Positions 24,627-31,928 of a stretch of DNA of 39,357 nt are shown one piece after another. Position 1 is the stretch's first letter, and each line of letters opens with the position of its first letter. A program made the position numbers and the translations under genes. A model generated the notes under the pieces. The model searched no databases and had not been told where the DNA came from. It worked only from the letters and a program-made list of their open reading frames with translations. Source of the DNA: Paracoccaceae bacterium (GTDB lineage: Bacteria; Pseudomonadota; Alphaproteobacteria; Rhodobacterales; Rhodobacteraceae); the NCBI GenBank assembly GCA_022448925.1, contig JAKVCP010000027.1, positions 1 through 39,357 on the forward strand, in the 5' to 3' direction.

Positions 24627-26342
24627 TTGCTCCGTCTTGTTGCCATCCTGTTTCTATCACTCAGTTTTCCGGCCTGTGCTGCGCAGCGTGTGGCCATGGT
24701 TGTTGGCAACAACGCCTACCCGCATCTTCCTGCCTCTGAACAGTTGCACACCGCCCGCAACGACGCCCGCGCCATGGCCGAGGCCCTGCGCAAGAACGGC
24801 TTCAAGGTGTTCCACGGCGAAGATCTGAACTACGGCGACTTCATCCAGATGCTCTTTGATTTCACCAGCTCGCTTGGCGAAGGCGATCTGGCGATGTTCT
24901 TCTATGCGGGCCATGGCATCAACCTTGCGGGCGGCAACTACCTGCTGCCGTCAGACATTCGCCCTCCGCAAAGCACACGGCGAATGGAAGACCAGCGGAT
25001 GGCGAGCCTGTCGATCCATGAACAGCACATCCTGTCGGCGATGCGCGACAGCGGCGCGACCATCTCGGTCGCCATTCTGGACGCCTGCCGCAACAACCCG
25101 ATCGAAAACCCCGATGGCCGCAGCGTCGGCGCGACCCGGGGCTTGGCCCGCGCCGCCACCATGCCGCAGGGCACGTTTTCGATCTATGCGGCGGGCTACG
25201 GCCAGGTCGCGCTGGACCGGTTGCCGGGCGAAAGCGACCGGGTGCATTCAGTCTTTACCCGCGTGCTGCTGGACAAACTGGCCGAGCCCGGCGTGACCCT
25301 GCGTGGGCTCGCACTTGCCACCCGTGGAGAGGTGCGCAAACTGGCCGCGCAGGCGGGGCACGAACAGTCACCAGCCTATTATGACGAGTTGGGAGGGGAC
25401 GATCCGGTCCTGCTTACCGCCAAGGCAAACGGCGTTACAAATCCTGTGGTGACTGATGCCGCACCTTTTGACAGTGTAGATGCACAGATCGAACTGATGA
25501 TGATCGACGAAATCCGCAGCTCTCGCGATCCCGCCTTGTTGAAAGCTTATCTGGATACATATCCAAATGGCCGGTTCGCGGCCTTTGCACGCGCCCGGCT
25601 GAACAATCTTCGTGCAGATCCTGACCCGACTAACCTGTCATCGGTGGAGATGGAGGATCTGAAAAACGAGTACGAGGCCATGCGGAGACAACTCGCCCAA
25701 CAAATGGCTGAGAGGGCAGCAATACTAGATGAGCTGACGGCAAGCAAAAAACAGGAAAACGTTTTAAAAGACCAAGTCGCTTCTTTGTCGGCTCATATAG
25801 ACCAACTTCGCCTAGCGTTGGCCGAGGCACTGGCAACAAGTGATTCCATGCTTGAAGAAAATGATAATCTGGCGGTGGACAACGCAGTTTTTTCTGCGCA
25901 GCTGGAACGAATGGAGTTCGATCTGGCCAAGGCCCGTGAGCAGCTCTTGAATGGCAAAAACGCGTGGGCGGTGGAAAAAGCGGAACTCGAAGACGCGCTT
26001 CAAGCGGCCCTGGCAGCCCTGGCTGAAACGCAGCCCGGGCGTGATTTTTTGGGGCAGACACAGGTCGGGCAAGATTCCTTTGGCACCCCAAGCGATACGT
26101 TTGGAATGACATTGGTTCCACGTCTTCGTGGTATGCGCGTGTCGGCTGTGAACAGGAAGACGAGTGCCTACACGCGTGGTATTCGTGTCGGGGATATTAT
26201 TCAGGAAATTGACGGCGTTCCCGTTAGCCGCCTGTCCGATGTCCAGCGTCTGGTGCGCTTGGCCAGACAAGAAAGTCGTCCGGCCAAGCTGCGCTATCTG
26301 AAGATGGGGACGTCGATTGCTTTCGCTGAAATTGATCCTTGA
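24627..26342 (+). CDS. Exported caspase-fold (C14) protein with coiled coil and PDZ-like domain
   Basis: The 571-residue product begins with a signal sequence (LLRLVAILFLSLSF). A caspase-like peptidase C14 domain follows to about residue 255, with the catalytic dyad His 96 in FFYAGHGI and Cys 154 in ILDACRNNP. A linker leads into a long, Ala/Glu/Gln-rich coiled coil (about residues 345-465), and the C-terminal 85 residues resemble a PDZ domain (TRGIRVGDIIQEIDGVPVSRLSDVQRLVR). The start is TTG 24627, 6 bases after GGAGG; a TTG at 24612 precedes that site and is rejected. Prokaryotic caspase-like proteins act in cell death, stress or polysaccharide-linked processes; the role here is unknown. 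The PDZ suggests recognition of exposed C-termini. The gene is monocistronic, convergent with acuI. Confidence 0.85.
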   Translation: MLRLVAILFLSLSFPACAAQRVAMVVGNNAYPHLPASEQLHTARNDARAMAEALRKNGFKVFHGEDLNYGDFIQMLFDFTSSLGEGDLAMFFYAGHGINLAGGNYLLPSDIRPPQSTRRMEDQRMASLSIHEQHILSAMRDSGATISVAILDACRNNPIENPDGRSVGATRGLARAATMPQGTFSIYAAGYGQVALDRLPGESDRVHSVFTRVLLDKLAEPGVTLRGLALATRGEVRKLAAQAGHEQSPAYYDELGGDDPVLLTAKANGVTNPVVTDAAPFDSVDAQIELMMIDEIRSSRDPALLKAYLDTYPNGRFAAFARARLNNLRADPDPTNLSSVEMEDLKNEYEAMRRQLAQQMAERAAILDELTASKKQENVLKDQVASLSAHIDQLRLALAEALATSDSMLEENDNLAVDNAVFSAQLERMEFDLAKAREQLLNGKNAWAVEKAELEDALQAALAALAETQPGRDFLGQTQVGQDSFGTPSDTFGMTLVPRLRGMRVSAVNRKTSAYTRGIRVGDIIQEIDGVPVSRLSDVQRLVRLARQESRPAKLRYLKMGTSIAFAEIDP

Positions 26343-26348
26343 GACGGA

Positions 26349-27341
26349 TCAGCCGTTGACATCCACAACAACGCGGCCCTTGACCTGCCCCTTCAGGATG
26401 TCGCCCCCCAACTGAGGCAGATCGCCCAGCGTTGCAGGGTGGATCATCGCCTCCAGCTTGTCAGCGGGCAGATCGCTGGCAATCCGTTCCCAGGCGCGCA
26501 GGCGGTTTTCATAGGGCTGCATGACCGAGTCGATGCCCAAGAGGTTCACGCCCCGCAACAGGAAGGGGATCACCGTTGCAGGCAGACCCGCGCCGCCTGC
26601 CAGACCAACGGCCGAAACCGAGGCGCCGTACTTCATCTGGCCCAGGACCCGCGCCAGCATGGCGCCGCCCACGGCATCGACGCAGCCTGACCACATCTCT
26701 TTTTCAAGCGGGCGCTTGGTCGTCTCGTTGATTTCGTCGCGTGCCACAATCTGGGTGGCGCCGAGGCCGCGCAGATAGTCCTCGGTTTCGGGACGACCGG
26801 TGACGCCCGCGACCTCATATCCCAGGTTCGACAGGATAGCAGTGGCAACCGAGCCGACGCCGCCCGCGGCACCGGTGACCAAAACCGGCCCCTGACCCGG
26901 CTTTAGCCCGTGATCTTCCAGCGCCATAACAGCCAGCATCGCCGTGAATCCCGCCGTGCCGACAGCCATTGCCATGCGGGTATCAAGCCCGTTTGGCAGC
27001 GGCACCAGCCAGTCTGCCTTGACCCGTGCCTTTTGCGCGTAACCGCCCCAATGCACTTCTCCGACACGCCAGCCGGTCAGCACCACCTTGTCACCGGGCT
27101 TGTAGCGCTCATCCTCGGATGTCTCGACTGTTCCGGCAAAGTCAATGCCGGGCACATGCGGATAGGTGCGGACAAGGCCCCCACCCGGTCCGATGCACAA
27201 TCCGTCCTTGTAATTCACCGTGGAATACTCGACCGCAACAACGACATCGCCGTCGGGAAGATCATTCAGTCCGACCTGCGTGACCGCCGCCGAGGTTTTT
27301 CCACTGTCTTCGTCCTTTTCAACAACCAATGCGTTGAACAT
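26349..27341 (-). CDS. acuI: Acrylyl-CoA reductase (NADPH)
   Basis: AcuI reduces acryloyl-CoA to propionyl-CoA with NADPH, removing the toxic product of DMSP cleavage. It is an MDR-fold protein of the YhdH/AcuI group, 330 residues, the family length. Visible marks are TVNYKDGLCIGPGG, FAGTVETSEDERYKPGD near residue 69, and the nucleotide-binding VTGAAGGVGSVATAIL near residue 153. It lies 44 bp after dmdA on the same strand with a strong AGGAGG site, and the dmdA-acuI pairing is known from Ruegeria pomeroyi. It is the last gene of the operon described at 28.5-30.5 kb. Confidence 0.93.
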   Translation of the reverse strand: MFNALVVEKDEDSGKTSAAVTQVGLNDLPDGDVVVAVEYSTVNYKDGLCIGPGGGLVRTYPHVPGIDFAGTVETSEDERYKPGDKVVLTGWRVGEVHWGGYAQKARVKADWLVPLPNGLDTRMAMAVGTAGFTAMLAVMALEDHGLKPGQGPVLVTGAAGGVGSVATAILSNLGYEVAGVTGRPETEDYLRGLGATQIVARDEINETTKRPLEKEMWSGCVDAVGGAMLARVLGQMKYGASVSAVGLAGGAGLPATVIPFLLRGVNLLGIDSVMQPYENRLRAWERIASDLPADKLEAMIHPATLGDLPQLGGDILKGQVKGRVVVDVNG

Positions 27342-27385
27342 GCTTTATCCTCCTGTGCCGGGATGACCCTGCGGTCTTCCCTTGA

Positions 27386-28489
27386 CTATTTCCAGAAACG
27401 TTCATGCACCCGCGCCATGCGCGGCCCATCTTGTGTGATTGCGGTCAGTTCGGTGCCGGCATCCCAGTGGGTCATGCGCACCATTCCAATGGCCACACCA
27501 CACCCGAAATCAGGGGAGTGTGCTGCGCTTGAGATGTGGCCGACCTTGACATCGCCCGCCATCAACGGCCACAGCCGATCACAGGGCGGCACGCTGTCTC
27601 CGGGCAGCTCAATGGCCCGGATTTGCCGCACGGGGCCCTCTTGCGCAACGCGCAACAGAGCATCGCGCCCGACACATCCAATTGCGGTTTGCGTGTTGCA
27701 AAATCGGCCAAGCCCGCATTCATGGGGCGTGTTGCGGCGGTCCATGTCATTGCCATAGCTCAGCAACCCTCCCTCGATCCGTTCGATCAGGTTGGGGCAA
27801 CCGGCGTAGACATCCAGATCCTGTCCGGCCTCAAACAGGGCATTCCACAAGGGCATCCCGATGTCGCTGCCCTCTACGTAGATCTCAAACCCGCCCTGTT
27901 TGGAATAGCCCGACCGTGCGACCACCAGACTGCGGCCCTCAAACTCGAACCAGCCAAAGCGAAAGAACCGCAAATCCCGCACATCGTCGCCAAACACGCG
28001 GCTCATTAGATCGTTGGCCAGGGGGCCCTGAACGGCCAGCGGCGAGACGTCAGGCTCATCCACAAGCACATCAAGCCGCCAGCCATAGGCAAGCCCCTTG
28101 ACCCAGAACAACAAGTCACTGTCCGCAATCGAGATCCACCAGCGGTCCTCCGCCAGTTTCACGGCGACCGGGTCGTTCAGCATGCCCCCGGTTTCATCCA
28201 CGATCGGAATATAAAAGCACTGTCCCGGCAACATTCCCCGCAAGTCGCGCGGGGTCAGCATCTGCATCAACCGTGCGGCATCGGGCCCACGCAACTCGAC
28301 TTGTCGTTCGCAGGCAACATCCCAAACCTGCACCTTTTCCTTGAGATGCCTGTAGTCTTGTTCTACCGATCGGAACACTGTCGGCAAAAGCATGTGGTTG
28401 TAAACCGTGTAGCCTTTGACGCCCGACGCCTCGACACCATCAGTGAAGGGAGTACGCCGGAGGCGCCTGGACGGAGCAATCAGTGCCAT
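27386..28489 (-). CDS. dmdA: Dimethylsulfoniopropionate demethylase DmdA
   Basis: DmdA transfers a methyl group from DMSP to tetrahydrofolate, giving methylmercaptopropionate and committing DMSP sulfur to assimilation. The 367-residue protein belongs to the glycine-cleavage T-protein fold; matching family blocks are YNHMLLPTVF, VWDVACERQVELRGPDA, FYIPIVDETGGMLNDPV, FRFGWFEFEGRSLVVARSGYSKQGG and IERIEGGLLSYGNDMD. I assign DmdA rather than aminomethyltransferase because of this motif set and the adjacent acuI. The ATG overlaps the upstream DinB gene by 10 bases, so translation is coupled. Confidence 0.92.
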   Translation of the reverse strand: MALIAPSRRLRRTPFTDGVEASGVKGYTVYNHMLLPTVFRSVEQDYRHLKEKVQVWDVACERQVELRGPDAARLMQMLTPRDLRGMLPGQCFYIPIVDETGGMLNDPVAVKLAEDRWWISIADSDLLFWVKGLAYGWRLDVLVDEPDVSPLAVQGPLANDLMSRVFGDDVRDLRFFRFGWFEFEGRSLVVARSGYSKQGGFEIYVEGSDIGMPLWNALFEAGQDLDVYAGCPNLIERIEGGLLSYGNDMDRRNTPHECGLGRFCNTQTAIGCVGRDALLRVAQEGPVRQIRAIELPGDSVPPCDRLWPLMAGDVKVGHISSAAHSPDFGCGVAIGMVRMTHWDAGTELTAITQDGPRMARVHERFWK

Positions 28490-28998
28490 TCAGGGACCTC
28501 CTCGGGCAACAGTTGCAGATCAGTGTCATCGGGATGGGCGCCGGCTGCGGTCAGCATCGCGTGTACCTGCCCCCGATGATGGGTCTGGTGATTGAAAAGC
28601 TGCATGACGCAGAGCGCCTTTGGGCGGGTCATCTCGGACTTGAGGAACCCCGAATACCAACGCACATCCCCAGTCAGGTCGTCATCAAGGATCGACCAGC
28701 TCCAGGCGGCGATACGGGCATCCAACAGGGGCCTTTCATGCCAAAGCGTGGGCCAGTCATACCTGTCGGATGCATCGCGGCCATCCACATCCGCGCCTGC
28801 CCCCCCATCAAAGCGAGAGATCCAGACCAGATCCCCCCACATCAAATGGGCCAGCGTTGACTGTATGCCCCCCCAGAATGCGCCGCGGTCCTCCTGACGT
28901 GCGGTGTCGTCCAAACAGAGCGCAGCGTGATAGATTGAGTGATTTTGCCAGGCGTTGTACCGCGCCATGAGGCGGCAGTACTCAACACCCAGGGTCAT
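28480..28998 (-). CDS. DinB-family four-helix metalloprotein
   Basis: The 172-residue product shows the DinB-like helical bundle with a metal triad: His 51 (STLAHLMWGD) and the C-terminal NHQTHHRGQVH motif (His 137 and 141). Relatives include thiol S-transferases and hydrolases, but no substrate can be assigned. The start at 28998 is chosen because it overlaps the DUF1326 stop as ATGA; ATG 29025 is possible. It also overlaps the dmdA start by 10 bases. Being wedged between two operon genes with overlapping starts and stops argues for a shared role with DMSP metabolism, perhaps handling a thiol, but that is inference. Confidence 0.88.
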   Translation of the reverse strand: MTLGVEYCRLMARYNAWQNHSIYHAALCLDDTARQEDRGAFWGGIQSTLAHLMWGDLVWISRFDGGAGADVDGRDASDRYDWPTLWHERPLLDARIAAWSWSILDDDLTGDVRWYSGFLKSEMTRPKALCVMQLFNHQTHHRGQVHAMLTAAGAHPDDTDLQLLPEEVPEWH

Positions 28999-29699
28999 TT
29001 GGGCCCGCTCCAGTCGATCGCGCAAATCTCGGCCGACTTGCCGCCGAAATCCCAGATCTTGCCGAAGTCACGCACCTTCGATTTAAGGCCACGTGCCGCG
29101 ATGATATCCGGACCCATCCAGTACTTTGTGTTTGACATCATGACCGGATGATCGGGGCTGGCGCCGTCAAGCATCTCGATCTCGCCCTGGATTTTGCGTC
29201 CGATGTACAACCCTCGCCGCTTGCCATCGCGAACGATGTCAACTTTTTCACGTTCGGCGCCGATAATTTCGCTGACAAGCATGGTAAAGAGACCCGTTGT
29301 CCCCCCCGCAGCCCCAGAGAAAATCTGGAGCAACCCGCTGTAGGCCTTGCCACTGGCGCGTTCATCCACATAGGCTGCAACCTTCCAGCCGCCTTCGGCC
29401 ATGCGCCCCGGGATTTCAACCATCAAACCGACGTTCAGACCGGTCAGATCCTCGCCCTCGTAGTGGCCTTCGTCGATCGCGATTGCCATCCAGGCTTTGC
29501 AATCCCCTTCTGTCGGCGGGTGCTTGCCAAGGCTGACCACGCAGGGACAGAAAACAGTGCACGAGCAATTCATGAAAAGCTCTCCCTTGATGGCCCAATC
29601 GGTTGGGGTCATCCGGCGACGCTTGGGGTTGTCGACGCGCTGGTCGATCCGCTGGCTGACCGGCAGGCGATCTGCCTCAGGGCGTTTTCTAGGTGCCAT
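28995..29699 (-). CDS. DUF1326 Cys-rich protein
   Basis: The 234-residue product belongs to DUF1326, recognised from WAIKGELFMNCSCTVFCPC, with Cys at about 45, 47, 51, 53 and 67, and the later HPVMMSNTKYWMGPD region. The CxCxxxCxC cluster is a likely metal- or thiol-binding site. An ATG giving residue 30 as start (MTPTDWAIKG) is also possible, but AAGGAG lies ideally before 29699. It follows the DUF2182 gene by 11 bp; DUF1326 and DUF2182 are a known pair of unknown function. No signal peptide is seen, so it is probably cytoplasmic, perhaps at the inner face of its membrane partner. Confidence 0.9.
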   Translation of the reverse strand: MAPRKRPEADRLPVSQRIDQRVDNPKRRRMTPTDWAIKGELFMNCSCTVFCPCVVSLGKHPPTEGDCKAWMAIAIDEGHYEGEDLTGLNVGLMVEIPGRMAEGGWKVAAYVDERASGKAYSGLLQIFSGAAGGTTGLFTMLVSEIIGAEREKVDIVRDGKRRGLYIGRKIQGEIEMLDGASPDHPVMMSNTKYWMGPDIIAARGLKSKVRDFGKIWDFGGKSAEICAIDWSGPK

Positions 29700-29710
29700 T
29701 GTCTTCTCCT

Positions 29711-30511
29711 TTATCCCGCGACCAGAGGCGCACTCAGAACGACGATCCCCCCGGCAATAAGCAATCCGCCCATGGGTTTCGTCACCACGTGACCAATTTG
29801 AGGCAACTTCTCGAGCACCATGAACAGGGTCGCCAAACCCATCCAAAGCAGGCTCATGACGCCGCCGACAAAGCCCAAAGCCATGAACCCCCAGCAGCAG
29901 CCAACGCAAAATGCGCCAAGGCCAACCCCCATGCGAAGCCCCCCGGCGAACCCGGTCTTCCAGTGCCCTATGAAGTAGGTGATCGGACTGTGGCAGACAC
30001 CGTGACAGATTTCCTTGGCCCGCGTGAACTGGAACAGCCCGACCACTATCAGCAGGACACCTGCGACCCATGTGGCCTTGGGAACGCCCAGCATGTCGAT
30101 CACACCGCCGAACAATAAAGCCAGTTGCACACCCGTTATCGCTGCCGCGTAGACCACCCAGACCAAGGAATATCCCGCAATCACGCCCAGCCATCCAGCC
30201 CGCGTTCCATCGGCGCTGACCATCAGATCTTCGTAGGCGGTCAATGTCGGCACCAGCGTCGGCAACATCATCGCCGCCATCATCACAGCCCACATCAGAA
30301 ACAGCGGCCAGAATTCTGCCATGGGCATATACATGTCCATACGCGGATCCATCGCCGCCATGCGTTGACCCATTGGCCCGGGACGACCGATCAGATCCAG
30401 ATCCATGCCCATCGCCATCTGGTAAAGCCACCACCAGGCCAACAAGATGCCTCCGAAAAACACAAGCCATAGACCGCTGCGTACATAATCCCGCGTCACA
30501 AAATACCTCAT
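29711..30511 (-). CDS. DUF2182 integral membrane protein
   Basis: The 266-residue product has about six transmembrane helices, a Met-rich segment after the first (residues 32-66, with MGMDLDL, MGQRMAAMDPRMDMYMP) and a MWAVMMAAMMLPT motif typical of DUF2182. Cys/His sets lie at ICHGVCHSP (Cys 169, 173; His 170, 174) and FCVGCCWG (Cys 202, 205, 206). Met- and Cys-rich membrane proteins often bind copper or another soft metal, but the family's function is unknown. It is the first gene of the operon ending in dmdA-acuI and starts 29 bases from the GntR palindrome. Confidence 0.88.
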   Translation of the reverse strand: MRYFVTRDYVRSGLWLVFFGGILLAWWWLYQMAMGMDLDLIGRPGPMGQRMAAMDPRMDMYMPMAEFWPLFLMWAVMMAAMMLPTLVPTLTAYEDLMVSADGTRAGWLGVIAGYSLVWVVYAAAITGVQLALLFGGVIDMLGVPKATWVAGVLLIVVGLFQFTRAKEICHGVCHSPITYFIGHWKTGFAGGLRMGVGLGAFCVGCCWGFMALGFVGGVMSLLWMGLATLFMVLEKLPQIGHVVTKPMGGLLIAGGIVVLSAPLVAG

Positions 30512-30540
30512 GCCTTCGACTCAGCTGTTGCCTTTATGAA

Positions 30541-30564
30541 TGTCAGACATTTAAATGTCTGACA
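30541..30564. promoter_or_regulatory. Perfect 24-bp palindrome, probable GntR operator
   Basis: The 24 bases equal their own reverse complement. They are two 9-base units, TGTCAGACA and TGTCTGACA, separated by TTTAAA, centre-to-centre 15 bp apart. Each unit is itself a TGTC-N-GACA palindrome, of the general form bound by FadR-type GntR dimers. The site lies between the divergent GntR and DUF2182 genes and ends one base before the GntR start codon, so binding should block both promoters or the start itself. Confidence 0.85.
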
Positions 30565-31299
30565 ATGAAAATTGACCCCAACAGCTCTGCCGATTTTTCG
30601 GCTCAGATTGCTTCGGCCATTCGCGACGCGATCATGACCGGAAAGTTGATTGTAGATGACAGATTGCCGTCCGAGGCCGAATTGGCCGAGCAATTCGAAG
30701 TGTCTCGCGCCACCGTACGCGAGGCGCTCAAGCGGCTTGCTGCGCAATCGCTGATCCGCACGCAACGCGGAGCTTTCGGCGGGGCTTTTGTGAATCGATT
30801 GTCCTTCGAAGAGGCCTATGGTCAGCAGATCACCACTTCCACACTTTTGCTGTCCATGAACGCCGTTACCTTCGAAGTCGCCTGTGAAGCGCGCTACGCG
30901 ATGGAACGAGCCATTGCCCCTCTTGCCGCGGCCCGAAGATGCGAAGATCATCTGGCGACCATGCGCTCCGAGATAGAGCGTCAAAGCCGAGCAGATCTGA
31001 CAGATGAGGCATTTTGCGAGTCCGACGTGGCGTTTCATCGCGCTTTGGTGGACGCAGCTGGCAATCCGGTTCTCAGTTACCAGTTGGCCGGCGCGGTCGA
31101 GGCCATGCAACCGTTGATGAACATGATCACCTTCTCGGCACGTTCTCGCAAGACGATCATCCGTCTTCACATGCGTATCGCAGAGGCACTGGAGCTGCGC
31201 ACAGCAACCGACACGGATCAGGCCTTGCAGGACCTGTGTGACTACACGCAGGACCTGGGCCGAAACGTCGTCGCGGCGCGCAGCGCGCGACAGGCCTGA
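30565..31299 (+). CDS. GntR-family (FadR-type) transcriptional regulator
   Basis: The 244-residue product has an N-terminal winged HTH (DDRLPSEAELAEQFEVSRATVREALKRL, around residues 30-57, and LIRTQRGAFGGAFV) and an FCD ligand domain. The FCD domain shows LLSMNAVTFEVACEARYAME, the metal/ligand-site pattern DVAFHRALVDAAGN and a final HMRIAEAL helix. FCD regulators usually answer to small acids, so a DMSP-derived acid such as acrylate or methylmercaptopropionate is a fair guess. The ATG immediately follows the palindrome, without a visible ribosome binding site, so translation may be leaderless. It is divergent from the DMSP operon. Confidence 0.88.
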   Translation: MKIDPNSSADFSAQIASAIRDAIMTGKLIVDDRLPSEAELAEQFEVSRATVREALKRLAAQSLIRTQRGAFGGAFVNRLSFEEAYGQQITTSTLLLSMNAVTFEVACEARYAMERAIAPLAAARRCEDHLATMRSEIERQSRADLTDEAFCESDVAFHRALVDAAGNPVLSYQLAGAVEAMQPLMNMITFSARSRKTIIRLHMRIAEALELRTATDTDQALQDLCDYTQDLGRNVVAARSARQA

Positions 31300-31439
31300 C
31301 ATCCCGTGTAGAACCGCATCCCACGGCATTGCACCAGCCAGTCCTCACAGAACGGGCAGACACAGCTATCCATGACAGACCTGTCCGCAAATCCATGCCA
31401 ATTTAACGGCGTTATTCCCCTTCCCTTTGGACAAGAGCG

Positions 31440-31775
31440 ACCCTATATTCAAAGCGTCCTTCGGGACTATGGACATAAACGCGCTCGTAATAAGCGGATC
31501 GGACCCGGGGGCGGTACCCGGCGTCTCCACCAACATCCTTCATTTGGGGATCATGGGGACGAAATAGGATCGACGAACGTCTAAAGGGGTTAGCTTTGTC
31601 TCGGCGGGGTGCCACCGTATCGGCCCGACAAGTACAATTGCAAATGACAATCGTGCTCCGGTAGCTCTGGCTGCGTAAGCAGTCCGAAAAACCGACCTTT
31701 TAAGCCCTGACGCCTAGCCGCGTCAGGCGGGGTTTGCAGGTACCTGGCAACAGAAACCTGCGCTTTCCCAATGTC
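31440..31775 (+). ncRNA. ssrA: Two-piece (circularly permuted) tmRNA
   Basis: The acceptor piece comes first: a UUCG-capped hairpin (about 31457-31470), a T-arm-like CCGGG/CCCGG stem, and the 3' end GTCTCCACCA at 31532. After a short spacer the coding piece begins with GGGGACG at 31555, which pairs with CGTCTCC to form a 7-bp acceptor stem with a G3-U70-type wobble, the alanine identity. The tag frame at 31640-31678 encodes ANDNRAPVALAA and stop, the alphaproteobacterial tag. Further hairpins follow (31703-31724, about 31729-31753). tmRNA rescues stalled ribosomes and marks the nascent protein for proteolysis. Outer ends are approximate, since processing sites cannot be read from sequence. 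Confidence 0.95.
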
Positions 31776-31928
31776 GCCAATCTCGTCTTTCCCGCCGCTT
31801 TGGTCTAAAGCTGCGGTACCACAGCAGATCCACCGGGACGGGCGTGACAAGGGGATCTCTCGACACTGTCGGGCAAGATCTGCAGGATGCGCACAAAGCA
31901 CAAGGCCACCCAGACACGAGCAGACACC

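Noticed and set aside
29700-30470. Upstream extension of the DUF1326 frame to 30470
   Set aside because: It overlaps the DUF2182 gene in another frame and has no membrane or domain pattern; the good AAGGAG start at 29699 is preferred.
31372-31584. 70-codon plus-strand frame and the overlapping minus-strand frames at 31412-31615 and 31590-32018
   Set aside because: They lie over the tmRNA gene; the acceptor stem, CCA end and tag codons explain the sequence better.
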